Shown here one piece after another: positions 1 through 8,705 of a stretch of 64,000 bases of DNA (its first letter is position 1; every line of letters begins with the position of its first letter). Source of the DNA: an uncultured Saprospiraceae bacterium (GTDB taxonomy: Bacteria; Bacteroidota; Bacteroidia; Chitinophagales; Saprospiraceae); the NCBI GenBank assembly GCA_905480605.1, contig CAJQRD010000045.1, positions 24,392 through 88,391 of the forward strand, written 5' to 3'. The translations under genes were made by a program, and so were the position numbers. The notes beneath the pieces were generated by a model. It was not told where the DNA came from. It saw only the letters and a list, made by a program, of their open reading frames with translations, and ran no database searches.

Positions 1-474
1 TTAACGGGAAGTATAGGGGCTATTATAAAAACCCCTTCAATAAAGGGTTTTGTCAATCTTGATGCACAATACATCAATTATAAAAGCAATAGTTTTAATC
101 TGACGTCTAATAACAATGATCCTGGTGAACTGGCATATGAAAGAGAAATAAATACTGAGATTGAAAATGAGCTCCAATCTGCTGTTAATTTGAATCTAGG
201 TGGTGAGTTGGCTTTTGAAAAATTCAGAGTTCGAGCTGGCCTAGGAATGGTTGGTTCTCCTTATGCTGGAGATGGGATTTCGAACTTTGATAATATTTAC
301 TCTTTAGGAGGTGGATTTAGAGGAGATAAATTTTACATTGATTTTGCATTTCAACAAAGAGGGCTTAGTCAAGGATATTCACCTTATCAAGTTATAGATG
401 AAGAACGAAACCAACTCATTGTTAATGAGACCAGTATCAACAAGGTAATATTTACCGTAGGCTTTAAATTATAG
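1..474 (+). CDS. Outer-membrane beta-barrel protein, C-terminal part (gene enters from the left edge)
   Basis: The reading frame is open from base 1 to the stop at 472-474, so only the last 157 residues are inside the window. The visible part alternates short polar turns with Gly- and aromatic-rich strands and ends in a strand finishing in Phe-Lys-Leu, as in Bacteroidota outer-membrane barrels. The overall feel (Gly-Leu-Gly-Met strand, long Asn/Asp-rich loop) resembles the FadL/OMPP1/TodX transport-protein group. That family call is inference, because the N-terminal plug region lies outside the window. The TTG at 190 is not taken as the start since coding continues upstream. Confidence 0.7.
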   Translation, partial: LTGSIGAIIKTPSIKGFVNLDAQYINYKSNSFNLTSNNNDPGELAYEREINTEIENELQSAVNLNLGGELAFEKFRVRAGLGMVGSPYAGDGISNFDNIYSLGGGFRGDKFYIDFAFQQRGLSQGYSPYQVIDEERNQLIVNETSINKVIFTVGFKL

Positions 475-650
475 AGATATTAAATATAAAGAAAGCAACT
501 CTTAATTTTTGGAACAAAATCGAAAGATCAGGTAAACTAAAATAACGCGGAATCAAGAGGTCGATTTTGTCACAGCTTTACTTTATTGTATAGCAATCAT
601 GGTTTTTTTTGTAAATTCGGTTGCTACTAATTTAACTGTAACTAATTATT

Positions 651-1490
651 ATGTTTGGACGTCAAAACAATCCTTATGGAGGCCAAAGAGGCCAAAGAGG
701 CCGAAGAGGGGGAAAGAGTATATGGGGTATGTTGGTTATATTTTTATTGATGGGCGGTTTTTATGTGTTTAAATACCTTTCAACTTCTCAAGTGAACGAA
801 ATAACGGGGGAAAAGCAGTTTATTAGCTTGTCACCTGAGCAAGAAGTAGCCATCGGTTTGCAAAGTGCACCCTCAATGGTTCAACAACATGGAGGCTTAC
901 ATCCTGATCAAGAGGCACAACAATTTGTAGATCAAATAGGTGAGAAGCTTGTTAATAGCACCGTTGTAAGACAATCAGGATATCGATATGATTTTCACCT
1001 CTTGGCTGATCCGAATGTTGTTAATGCATTTGCATTACCGGGTGGACAAGTGTTTATAACTGCGGCACTATTTTCAAAACTTCAGAATGAACATCAATTG
1101 GCAGGTGTACTGGGTCATGAAATTGGTCATGTTATTCATAGACATGGAGCTGAGCGAATTGCAAAGATGGAATTGACAAAAGGCTTAACTGGTGCAGCTG
1201 TTATTGCCTCAGGGGATTATGGTACAGCGCAGGCTGCACAAATGATTGGAAACTTGATCAATATGAAATACGGTCGTGATCAAGAGTTGGAATCTGATGA
1301 TTGGGGCATCCGTTTGATGCTGGAAGCTGGGTTTGAACCATTGGAAATGATAAAAGTGATGGACATACTTGAAGAAGCATCAGGAGGTGGAAAAAGGCAA
1401 CCAGAATTTCAAAGCTCTCACCCAAGTCCAGAAAATAGACGAGAAAAAATTAGAGAGGCTGTACAACGATACAGAGGTACGATGAACTAG
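651..1490 (+). CDS. Membrane-anchored M48-family zinc metalloprotease
   Basis: This 279-residue protein has a Gly/Arg-rich cytoplasmic head (residues 1-22), one membrane segment (about 24-41) and a peptidase domain. The HEIGH zinc motif is at 156-160, followed by a second His-x-x-x-His stretch. The ExxxD element Glu212-Asp216 would supply the third zinc ligand, as in M48 (HtpX/Oma1/BepA-like) peptidases. A single N-terminal anchor and no C-terminal TPR region make it closer to the short M48 proteins than to BepA. The likely role is quality control of envelope proteins; this is known of the family, not seen here. It lies 52 bp upstream of a BI-1-like gene on the same strand. The Gly-Arg repeat head is unusual. 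Confidence 0.9.
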   Translation: MFGRQNNPYGGQRGQRGRRGGKSIWGMLVIFLLMGGFYVFKYLSTSQVNEITGEKQFISLSPEQEVAIGLQSAPSMVQQHGGLHPDQEAQQFVDQIGEKLVNSTVVRQSGYRYDFHLLADPNVVNAFALPGGQVFITAALFSKLQNEHQLAGVLGHEIGHVIHRHGAERIAKMELTKGLTGAAVIASGDYGTAQAAQMIGNLINMKYGRDQELESDDWGIRLMLEAGFEPLEMIKVMDILEEASGGGKRQPEFQSSHPSPENRREKIREAVQRYRGTMN

Positions 1491-1542
1491 GTATACGATT
1501 CTTGTGTTATAACATTGAATAATTATTGAACAAAAATAAAAT

Positions 1543-2304
1543 ATGAATTTATCAAGATTTAATAAATCATCAAATCCAATGATGAAAAATAGAAGTTTTG
1601 CTAAGGCAGAGTCTTTAGAAACCCGTACTGGAGGACCTTATTTGGCCTCAGAAGGACAGATGACAGTGGCTGGTGCAGTTAACAAAACATTTATTTTGGT
1701 AGCTATTACGATGGTGGCATTCGCTTATGGATACGTTGCTGCCAATCCGATATTTATAATGGGTGGTTTACTTGCTGGTATTGCTGTGTATTTATATACA
1801 TCGTTTAGACCACATCACGCTCCATATACAGCACCGGTTTATGCAATTGTCGAAGGATTGTTCATTGGTAGTATTTCTGTCATGTACGCAGGCGTTTATG
1901 ATGGTATTGTCTTTCAGGCGGGGAGTTTGACTTTGGCAACTTTATTGGCAATGCTAATGATCTATAAATCTGGACTTATTAAAGTTACAAAAAGCTTTAG
2001 AGCAGGCGTTACAATGGCAGTAGGAGCTATTATGATGGTTTACCTTGTACAGTTTATTGGGAATTTTGTAGGTTTTAGCATTCCGTATTTATTTTCAGGT
2101 GGAACATTTGCTATAGTAGGTTGTGTAGTAATCTTAGGGGTTGCCGCATTAAACTTGTTACTTGATTTTGACAACTTCGATAAAGGCGAAGAAATGGGCG
2201 CTCCCAAATACATGGAATGGTATTATGGAATGGGCTTATTGTTTACACTAATTTGGCTTTATGTTGAGTTTTTGAGATTGTTGTCTTATTTAAATAGAGA
2301 TTAA
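1543..2304 (+). CDS. Bax inhibitor-1/YccA family membrane protein
   Basis: This 253-residue protein has about seven hydrophobic segments starting near residue 47. A 45-residue polar N-terminus carries the run of small residues before the first helix (T-V-x-G-x-V-N-K-T) that is typical of the Bacteroidota/actinobacterial BI-1 branch. Family members are integral membrane proteins, some with pH-sensitive calcium leak activity or contacts with FtsH. No catalytic residues are expected. The conserved Asp pair near the end of the membrane core (around 'LDFDNFD') fits the family. It follows the M48 protease gene and may share its transcript; a strong terminator follows. Confidence 0.85.
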   Translation: MNLSRFNKSSNPMMKNRSFAKAESLETRTGGPYLASEGQMTVAGAVNKTFILVAITMVAFAYGYVAANPIFIMGGLLAGIAVYLYTSFRPHHAPYTAPVYAIVEGLFIGSISVMYAGVYDGIVFQAGSLTLATLLAMLMIYKSGLIKVTKSFRAGVTMAVGAIMMVYLVQFIGNFVGFSIPYLFSGGTFAIVGCVVILGVAALNLLLDFDNFDKGEEMGAPKYMEWYYGMGLLFTLIWLYVEFLRLLSYLNRD

Positions 2305-2325
2305 AACAAGAAAATTTTATAAAAA

Positions 2326-2359
2326 ATCAAAGGGCTGACAGTTTTGTCAGCCCTTTTTT
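2326..2359 (+). terminator. Rho-independent terminator after the BI-1-like gene
   Basis: A perfect 10-bp stem (AGGGCTGACA, 2331-2340, with its complement 2345-2354) closes a GTTT loop. It is preceded by A residues and followed by a T run, so it could work on both strands. Confidence 0.9.
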
Positions 2360-2505
2360 ATTTAGTTTTTACTGCAAAGTACATTGCAGTTTATTTTTTA
2401 AGAACTTAAAACCAGGTACTTATGCATGATTCAAAATATATATATGATTATTTACCATGTCATTTATAGTCGCTTCGCGTGATATTTATTCCAGCATTAC
2501 TGTCT

Positions 2506-2513
2506 TACATTTG
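2506..2513 (+). promoter_or_regulatory. Bacteroidota -7 type promoter box (TACATTTG)
   Basis: TACATTTG matches the TAnnTTTG housekeeping -7 consensus of Bacteroidota. It lies about 110 bp upstream of the small secreted protein gene at 2625. No clear -33 TTTG was found at the usual distance. The rest of the 2360-2624 gap shows nothing else that I can name. Confidence 0.5.
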
Positions 2514-2624
2514 TATTGTCGCTGTTAATAAGTGATCGATTGATAAAAAGATTTGATGTTCTTTAAGGGGGAATAACAAATTTAAACTATCAAGTTTTAT
2601 TAAGTGGTTAAAAATGTTAAAGTC

Positions 2625-2999
2625 ATGAAAGTATTAATTTTAAACACGGTTTTGTTCTTGAGTGCATTGAGCACTGTTTCTGCATCTTCTGATCCACTAG
2701 ATGCACTTAAATTAATTTCTTCTGCTAAGGTGGTGGTTTCATTAAATGATGTTGGCCAACTGGATATGTTTAAAGAAGCTAGCTTCATTCAACAAGCCAA
2801 CGCAATTAAATTTGAGACAAAATCTAAGATGAAGTTTATTCAAGTTTTTGACTCTTCAGGTACTATGATTTATCAATTGCCTGTGAGATCAACGAAAGTT
2901 CGGGTAAGCAAATCTTTATTCTCAAAAGGAGATTATAAGTTAGGATTCGTGTTAGAAAATGAAAATGATATCTTATTTACAAACCTTACGGTTAACTAG
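2625..2999 (+). CDS. Small secreted protein with a CTD-like beta fold (paralogue 1)
   Basis: This 124-residue protein has a signal peptide (M-K-V-L-I-L..., cleavage likely after Ala-Ser near residue 21). A GTG lies seven codons upstream, but the ATG at 2625 puts the positive residue and hydrophobic core in the normal place. From about residue 63 it reads 'FETK...F-I-Q-V-F-D-S-S-G...Q-L-P-V...S-L-F-x-x-G-x-Y-x-L-G', which resembles the pattern of T9SS type A C-terminal domains and DUF3244-like small proteins. It has no cargo domain. A paralogue of exactly the same length lies at 4635. The function is unknown; the fold is inference from pattern. Confidence 0.7.
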   Translation: MKVLILNTVLFLSALSTVSASSDPLDALKLISSAKVVVSLNDVGQLDMFKEASFIQQANAIKFETKSKMKFIQVFDSSGTMIYQLPVRSTKVRVSKSLFSKGDYKLGFVLENENDILFTNLTVN

Positions 3000-3110
3000 T
3001 ATTTGAATTAATTATTGTTAAAGTCAAATAATTTTAAGGGGTTAAGGGAAAAATTACCGATTATCATAAAAGGTAAAATTCTATACTAGATTAAAGAATG
3101 AGATTTCAGA

Positions 3111-3141
3111 AGGTCAGCAGGGGTGCTGGCCTTTTTTTTTA
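3111..3141 (+). terminator. Rho-independent terminator
   Basis: An 8-bp stem, GGTCAGCA (3112-3119) with TGCTGGCC (3124-3131), contains one G-U pair, closes a short G-rich loop and is followed by about nine T residues. It ends the transcript of the small secreted protein before the hydroxylase gene. Confidence 0.85.
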
Positions 3142-3196
3142 TTTCATATCATTCTATATTCTTACTTTAAGTTTATTTTTGTAACTTAGTTTCAGT

Positions 3197-4237
3197 ATGA
3201 AAATTAGTGATATAAAATATTTAGCTTCTTTTATTATTCCTGTTTTGATTTTTGTAGGTTTGAAATATGAAAGTTTCTTTTCTTATTCAGCAGTTCTGTT
3301 TGCTTTTCTTGTTGTACCAACTTTAGAACCTATTTTCAAGTCTTCAACATATAATCTTAATGAAGAAGAAAAAGCTAACAAACTAACTTCACACTTTTTC
3401 GATTTAATCTTATTTTTAAATATTCCGCTGATTTATATTTCACTTTACTGGTTGGGAGTTAAAATATCAAGTTGTCATCTTTCAAGTTTTGAAACTGTAG
3501 GATATGTTTTGTCCTTCGGTACATTTTTAGGGGCAAGTGGAATTAATGTAGCTCATGAATTAGGTCATAAGGATCATATCTTTTCTAAAGTTTCTGCAGT
3601 ATTACTTTTGATACCCTCTTTGTATACCCATTTTATAATTGAACACAATCGTGGGCATCATAAAAACGTAGCTACACCTAAAGATCCAGCAACCGCTAGA
3701 AAAAATGAATTGCTTTATACATTTTGGATAAGATCAATTGTTGGATCGTATATCAACGCTTGGAAACTTGAATTTAAACGACTTGATAAAAGCAATTTAC
3801 CAGGCTGGCATTTTTCAAATTTAATGTTTTTGTTTTTGGGTATTCAATTTCTGTATCTGTTCGTTCTATGGTTACTATTTGGGTTTAAGACTATGATTAT
3901 TTTAATAACCATAGCTGCTTTAAGTTTTGTGTTTTTAGAAACCATAAATTACGTGGAGCATTATGGATTAATGCGGAAGCAGTTACCTTCTGGTAGATAC
4001 GAAAGAGTAATGCCTAAACATTCATGGAATTCAAATCATTATCTTGGTAGAATAATACTATATGAATTAACAAGGCATTCTGACCACCATTATTTGGCCA
4101 ATAAAAAATACCAAGTGCTTGATCATCATAACGAATCTCCTCAGTTACCTTTTGGCTATCCTATATCTATGTTGGTAAGTCTTTGTCCCCCGCTTTGGTT
4201 TCGTATTATGAATTCAAAATTGGAAAGTATTGATTAA
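3197..4237 (+). CDS. AlkB-type integral-membrane di-iron alkane/fatty-chain hydroxylase
   Basis: All four histidine motifs of alkane 1-monooxygenases are present in this 346-residue protein. They are HELGH (120-124), His150 with His154-His155 (EHNRGHH), NYVEHYG (251-257) and RHSDHH (293-298, followed by the Tyr-Gln seen in AlkB). Hydrophobic segments surround the metal-binding loops (about 11-43, 68-90, 103-117, 131-148, 207-251). The family hydroxylates the terminal carbon of alkanes or related chains in the inner membrane, using rubredoxin-delivered electrons. No rubredoxin gene is adjacent, so the real substrate is open. It stands alone between two paralogous small secreted protein genes, each with its own promoter or terminator signals. 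Confidence 0.9.
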   Translation: MKISDIKYLASFIIPVLIFVGLKYESFFSYSAVLFAFLVVPTLEPIFKSSTYNLNEEEKANKLTSHFFDLILFLNIPLIYISLYWLGVKISSCHLSSFETVGYVLSFGTFLGASGINVAHELGHKDHIFSKVSAVLLLIPSLYTHFIIEHNRGHHKNVATPKDPATARKNELLYTFWIRSIVGSYINAWKLEFKRLDKSNLPGWHFSNLMFLFLGIQFLYLFVLWLLFGFKTMIILITIAALSFVFLETINYVEHYGLMRKQLPSGRYERVMPKHSWNSNHYLGRIILYELTRHSDHHYLANKKYQVLDHHNESPQLPFGYPISMLVSLCPPLWFRIMNSKLESID

Positions 4238-4508
4238 TTGATATCGTGTATTTACCATATATACTTATTACTGTATTTACAAAATGGAATAATTTGAGTT
4301 GATAATAATTTGACGTCAAATTGGCATTTATGCAATTAATATTATTGAAAAACCTAAACTTTCGGGGCTTTTCATTGGTAAACTACCTTGTGTTTCTGTT
4401 GTAGTTGCATGATTTATAATTAATTATATATTCTTTTTAATTCATATGTAATTAAGTCATGTGTCTATCATTATTATATTAGAGATTACATTTAACTTAT
4501 TTTGGAAT

Positions 4509-4516
4509 TAACTTTG
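4509..4516 (+). promoter_or_regulatory. Bacteroidota -7 type promoter box (TAACTTTG)
   Basis: TAACTTTG followed by CAC fits TAnnTTTG. It lies about 118 bp before the ATG at 4635, much like the distance in front of the paralogue at 2625. The 4238-4634 gap is otherwise AT-rich with no gene that I can support. Confidence 0.5.
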
Positions 4517-4634
4517 CACTAGAATATTTATTAAAGAGTGTTTTGTTGGCTAAGCTATATTTTTAATTTATACGTAGTCCAAATCCTGTTTATTGATGGC
4601 TAATTGTATTATTAAATCAATAGTTTTTAAAACC

Positions 4635-5009
4635 ATGAGAAAGGATGTTTCAGTTATAATAATTATTCTGTTTTTAATTACCTCATATTCATCTGCAAAT
4701 CCTGAAAATAGAAACTTAATACTTGTCAATGGTATGGGCATATCGGTCCTTCTAAATGATGAGAGCCAAAAGGAAATTTTCACTTCTGCTGAGTATTCCA
4801 ATGAATATGAAATTCTATTGTTTGAAACAAAAAAAATGATAGAATATATTCAACTCATAAACCCTAAAGGGGTTATTGAAAATCAATTTCCTGTGAAGGC
4901 CAAGAATGTGGAGATTGAAAGAAGTATTTTTGCAAACGGCAAGTATCTGATGGGGCTTAAAATAAATGGCGAATCACAAGTTGAATTTGTAAATGTAGTG
5001 GTTGAGTAG
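4635..5009 (+). CDS. Small secreted protein with a CTD-like beta fold (paralogue 2)
   Basis: This 124-residue protein has a strong signal peptide (Lys/Arg head, then eleven mostly Ile/Leu residues, cleavage near Ser-Ala at 20-21). The ATG at 4635 is chosen over codons at 4593/4596, which would put a second polar stretch in front of the signal. It aligns without gaps over the last 62 residues with the protein at 2625: FETK, IQ, G, Q-x-P-V, S-x-F, G-x-Y and F-x-N are shared, about 20 identities. The same T9SS type A-like C-terminal pattern is seen, with no cargo region. The function is unknown. Confidence 0.7.
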   Translation: MRKDVSVIIIILFLITSYSSANPENRNLILVNGMGISVLLNDESQKEIFTSAEYSNEYEILLFETKKMIEYIQLINPKGVIENQFPVKAKNVEIERSIFANGKYLMGLKINGESQVEFVNVVVE

Positions 5010-5016
5010 GAGTCTA

Positions 5017-5041
5017 AGGTTTAACAAAACCTCGTTTTTTT
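5017..5041 (+). terminator. Weak Rho-independent terminator
   Basis: A 6-bp AGGTTT/AAACCT stem (5017-5022, 5027-5032) with an AACA loop is followed by CG and eight or more T residues. It sits 8 bp after the stop of the small secreted protein gene. Confidence 0.6.
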
Positions 5042-5208
5042 ATATTGTTAATCTGCCACTATTCTATGGCTTTTTTTGTAATAATAGGGAAGTCGACACG
5101 ATTCTGCTTTTTAGGTTGTGCGTATCCAATTCATTGCAAATGTAAGTGGTACCTCCCACATTATTTAAGAGATAAATCTTGACTTTAATAAATCGACAAT
5201 GTGAGAGT

Positions 5209-6891
5209 CTACTTTCCTAAAATACTATTAAGTATTGAAAGTGTTATCAGATATGTAGGCTTGACACCTCCTACACCCAATCCCCCAGAAGCCAGCGTTG
5301 AACCTGTTTCTAAAGGATTATCTGAAGCGTAATATGCATATCTTGTTTTAATATCCTCGCTAACACTATTTCGTATTTTTGAGGCAGCTTGAATAGCTTT
5401 TTGATAATGCGCACCTTCCATTTCTAAACCAATCGCTTTCCAAGAAGACTTTGCGAAATATCTTAAGATATCTTTATTCTGAAGAGAGGTTCCCATTACT
5501 GTAATCATAGATCCTTTGTAAACATTTAATGAACTGTCTTCAAATATTTTCGGATTGAAATGATTGTCGAATGGATAATTATCTGCTGATCCTTCAAAGA
5601 TGTGTGAAGTTGGAACCATGATATCACCTTTAGTACCTTCTAAGATTCCAGCCTTACCCATGATGTTGATGGACTCTATATTTAAGTTGGTTTTTACTCC
5701 GTCTTTGCTGAATGGTTTTAAAAGCTCATCCATCAATTCATAAGCTTGTTCACCAAAGGCATAATCCATGACAATCAAGACAATGTCTGTTTTGATTTTT
5801 TGAGTTGGACAAATTTCAGGAGAAATAGTAAAGTCATTCAATTTGCTACAATCAACTATTTGGCAAGCAATATTTACTCCAGAAGAATCTGAAATTTCAT
5901 ACATACCGTTTTTGTAGGCAAATTTTTCAACTAGATCTTGATGCTTTTGATTGCTTTTTAAAGATAGTTTCTCGGCAATACTTTCAATCGAACTATCAAA
6001 AGATTTTAGTGCAGACGGAGCATAAAGAGAATTCATAACACTGTGAAGATTAGAACTTATTATGTGGATTGGTTTGTCCAATAAGTTTTTTTCTTCGAGT
6101 GATTGTTTGATGTTTATAGCCCAACTGGTTCCAAAAATATGATGGCCAATTTTATCTCTTAAGGTAGAAGAGAAACTTATTTCTCTGTCTATATCTTCTG
6201 TGTGTTCTTTGATACTATTATGTCCTAACCAATATACAATGTTGAAAAGTGCATTTACTTTTTTTGCTTTATCAAATGATTCTGCCGCATCAATTGTCTC
6301 CTCATAGGTCCTCCCAACAAGAGTGCTTAAGTAAGTGTAAGCAACATCAACATTGAATTCTTCTTGATTTTTAATTTTTGAAATAATTTCTTCTAGCATT
6401 ACCCAATCCTTCCTTTTGCGACTTTTATAGTCTAATGCATTGCGGCGGATTTTTTCTGCTTCGATATACATGAAGGTCAAGTGAGTAAGAACATCATATA
6501 TATCACTTCTTCCCCTTGTCATTTCGATGTAGTATTGATCTTCGTCAATTCTGTAGCAGTTTCTTCTTCTTTTTGCTGGAATCTTTGCTTGATGCGAAGA
6601 ATTTTCAAAACCTTCTCTTGAGATTAATTTAATAAAAGAACATTCCTCTATCCCTTGAGGCAATCTTTGAAAGATATACAAAAGACCATTTAATTCAACT
6701 TTTTCAGCATTTGCTATTGATCCATAGATTTCAGGCTCTAAGGCAAGTAAGGAGTTAATCATCGCTTCACCAGAGACACCAAGTGGCTTATAAGATCCTC
6801 TAATAAATAAATGTCGCATAGCAATATAAAGCCTTTGAATGGCTGCTCTTGAGATTTGCGCGCGACTAAGTTGAGAATTTATAGAGTTCAT
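5209..6891 (-). CDS. Conserved Bacteroidota protein with a nucleoside-phosphorylase-like C-terminal domain
   Basis: This 560-residue cytosolic protein has no signal or membrane segment. The N-terminal ~320 residues are helical and charged, with a basic patch (K-R-R-R-N-C-Y-R near 104-111). The last ~200 residues look like the purine-nucleoside phosphorylase/MTAN fold. An 'IVLIVMDYAFGEQA' strand comes first, then G-L-E-M-E-G-A at 488-494, whose Glu-Met-Glu matches the ribose-binding EME of that family, then a downstream Ser-Asp (523-524) where the catalytic Asp region is expected. I recall such proteins in Bacteroidota as DUF6909, but I am not sure of the number. It is a lone gene. Activity on a nucleoside or nucleotide is inference. 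Confidence 0.6.
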   Translation of the reverse strand: MNSINSQLSRAQISRAAIQRLYIAMRHLFIRGSYKPLGVSGEAMINSLLALEPEIYGSIANAEKVELNGLLYIFQRLPQGIEECSFIKLISREGFENSSHQAKIPAKRRRNCYRIDEDQYYIEMTRGRSDIYDVLTHLTFMYIEAEKIRRNALDYKSRKRKDWVMLEEIISKIKNQEEFNVDVAYTYLSTLVGRTYEETIDAAESFDKAKKVNALFNIVYWLGHNSIKEHTEDIDREISFSSTLRDKIGHHIFGTSWAINIKQSLEEKNLLDKPIHIISSNLHSVMNSLYAPSALKSFDSSIESIAEKLSLKSNQKHQDLVEKFAYKNGMYEISDSSGVNIACQIVDCSKLNDFTISPEICPTQKIKTDIVLIVMDYAFGEQAYELMDELLKPFSKDGVKTNLNIESINIMGKAGILEGTKGDIMVPTSHIFEGSADNYPFDNHFNPKIFEDSSLNVYKGSMITVMGTSLQNKDILRYFAKSSWKAIGLEMEGAHYQKAIQAASKIRNSVSEDIKTRYAYYASDNPLETGSTLASGGLGVGGVKPTYLITLSILNSILGK

Positions 6892-7200
6892 AAGCAGAGA
6901 ATTGTTTAATCAATAATAATTGCAAAAATTGGTCCAATTGAATAAGATTCTAGGAGAAATATTAGAATTTAATCTAAATGAATTGTGTTTAAAAGGAAAA
7001 GGTTGGTTATCGGAATAAAAATTGAATAGAATTACCTTTTGGAGGTTTAGGTATCAATTTTCAAAAAAATCTTTAACATTTAGAGCAATGACCGTTAAAA
7101 CGAACTTAATATTTGTAAAAAAAGAATCATTTCAATTTATATTGGGTTTAATTGTTGTAACGTTTAATTGTAAACCTCAGAAATACAAAAAAAGAATTTT
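6892..7200. other. Intergenic region, no feature recognised
   Basis: AT-rich spacer between the divergent genes at 6891 (leftward) and 7201 (rightward). A 60-codon frame at 7022-7204 begins with TTG and has no family-like composition, so it is not called. It must hold both promoters, but I see no convincing box pair. Confidence 0.5.
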
Positions 7201-7929
7201 ATGAAATATATATTATCTCTACTAATAGTTTTAGGCTTTACATTGCAAGCTGATGCTCAATTTGGTAAATTATTGGAGAAGGCTAAGAACAATGATATTG
7301 TAAAGAAGGTCATTGGAAATGATGAATCGCTAGATATTGCGGGTGGTTTGAAGGAAGCTTTGGAGAAAGGCGTAGATGAGGCTGTAACAAGTTTGTCTGC
7401 TGAAGATGGTTATCATAAGAGTCCGTATAAAATTCTGCTCCCAGAAGAAGCAAGAGCGGTTGTAAATAAGTTGAAAATTATTCCTGGGTTTCAAGATGTA
7501 GAGGAAAAGCTGGTCATGAAAATGAATGCAGCAGCCGAATCTGCGGCTAAGAAAGCAACTCCAATATTTGTAAATGCCATCACATCAATGAGTTTTGATG
7601 ATGCTAGGAAGATATTATTTGGGGAAGATGATGCCGCAACACGATACTTGGACAACAGTTCACGTAGTGCTCTTTATGATGCATTTTTACCAGCAATTCA
7701 AGGTGCACTAGATGAAGTTAATGCAAGGACATATTGGAAGTCTGTAGTTGAAAAATACAATTCCCTGCCATTTGTCAAAAAAGTAAATCCTGAACTTGAT
7801 GATCATGTAAACAATAAAGCGCTGGATGGTATGTTTGGATTGATAGAGGTGAAAGAGGAAGGCATTAGAAAGGATGTTGATCAACGTACAAGTCCTTTGT
7901 TGAAAGATGTATTCAGCAAATTGGACTAA
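7201..7929 (+). CDS. DUF4197 family exported protein
   Basis: This 242-residue protein has a signal peptide cleaved after Ala-Asp-Ala near residue 19. The mature chain matches the DUF4197 pattern. An early 'G-L-K-E-A-L-x-x-G-x-x-x-A' helix leads on to 'LPEEARAVV-x-x-L', 'A-A-E-x-A-A-x-x-A-x-P-I-F', then 'F-D-D-A-R-K-I-L-x-G' and a closing segment with 'P-L-L-K-D-V-F'. The family is periplasmic or surface-exposed, mostly helical, and of unknown function. The ATG at 7201 directly precedes a good signal peptide. The next gene is another secreted helical protein on the same strand. Confidence 0.85.
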   Translation: MKYILSLLIVLGFTLQADAQFGKLLEKAKNNDIVKKVIGNDESLDIAGGLKEALEKGVDEAVTSLSAEDGYHKSPYKILLPEEARAVVNKLKIIPGFQDVEEKLVMKMNAAAESAAKKATPIFVNAITSMSFDDARKILFGEDDAATRYLDNSSRSALYDAFLPAIQGALDEVNARTYWKSVVEKYNSLPFVKKVNPELDDHVNNKALDGMFGLIEVKEEGIRKDVDQRTSPLLKDVFSKLD

Positions 7930-8081
7930 TTAGAAAAAAATATTTACATTATAATTGACATTAATAGCACCTTGTTTGGACTAAATGCTATTAGATGTTC
8001 TAAAAATTATATATTTATTACCAAATTGGCAATTTAAGGGCATATTGTTAATTTGGATTAGAAAACTATTAATATTTAAAA

Positions 8082-8642
8082 ATGAAAAGCGTACTATTCA
8101 CATTCTTAGCAGCAATCTTAACTCTACCACTAATCTCACAAGAGTCTTTATTGGATGATTTATTGGGTGTTCAACCTGTAGAAATGAAAGTTGAGGGTTC
8201 AGAAGAAATCCAAGCAGAATTTCAAAAAACATTGGATGAGGAAAAGGCAAGGGTTGATGATAATATTGCAAAATTAGATGAGGACTACAAAAAAGAGGTA
8301 GGGTCACTTATTGAAAACTTCAATAAAATACTGGAAAAAACAGTAGAACAAGAAGTGACAAATGAGAAAAAACGTATGATTACAAGCATGCGAACTATGA
8401 CCATGACTTTGAAGAAGAATAAAAAAGATGTTATGACAGGGTTTAACAATGTTATGATGAGAACTATTCGTGAATTGCCGAAAGGTACTGAAGGAAAGAA
8501 AAAAGAAGAGGTTGATACCTTCTTGGCTGAATACAGAGATAAATTTGAAACGGAATATACTAATAATTTAAAAGTTCTAGAGACGTTTAAGAATACAGAA
8601 CACCTGACTAAGCCTGCTGAAGATACTGCTTCTGGGAATTAA
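8082..8642 (+). CDS. Exported coiled-coil-like protein, function unknown
   Basis: This 186-residue protein has a signal peptide (to about residue 19). After it, almost the whole chain is Lys/Glu-rich with heptad-like spacing and no Cys, Trp or Gly-rich motifs, so a periplasmic coiled coil is likely. I do not recognise a family. It follows the DUF4197 gene by 150 bp on the same strand and ends in a strong terminator shared with the convergent pcm gene. Confidence 0.7.
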   Translation: MKSVLFTFLAAILTLPLISQESLLDDLLGVQPVEMKVEGSEEIQAEFQKTLDEEKARVDDNIAKLDEDYKKEVGSLIENFNKILEKTVEQEVTNEKKRMITSMRTMTMTLKKNKKDVMTGFNNVMMRTIRELPKGTEGKKKEEVDTFLAEYRDKFETEYTNNLKVLETFKNTEHLTKPAEDTASGN

Positions 8643-8670
8643 GAAATTGTTCAAAAGAATAAGCTTATAT

Positions 8671-8705
8671 AAAAGGCGTTGTGATTATTTCACAACGCCT
8701 TTTTT
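8671..8705. terminator. Bidirectional Rho-independent terminator between convergent genes
   Basis: An inverted repeat of AAAGGCGTTGTGA and its complement around a short AT loop (stem arms about 8672-8684 and 8688-8702) has A residues before it and T residues after it. It overlaps the last codons and stop of pcm on the minus strand. Confidence 0.9.

Noticed and set aside
7022..7204. 60-codon rightward frame before the DUF4197 gene
   Set aside because: TTG start, overlaps the next gene, composition like the AT-rich spacer and no family pattern.
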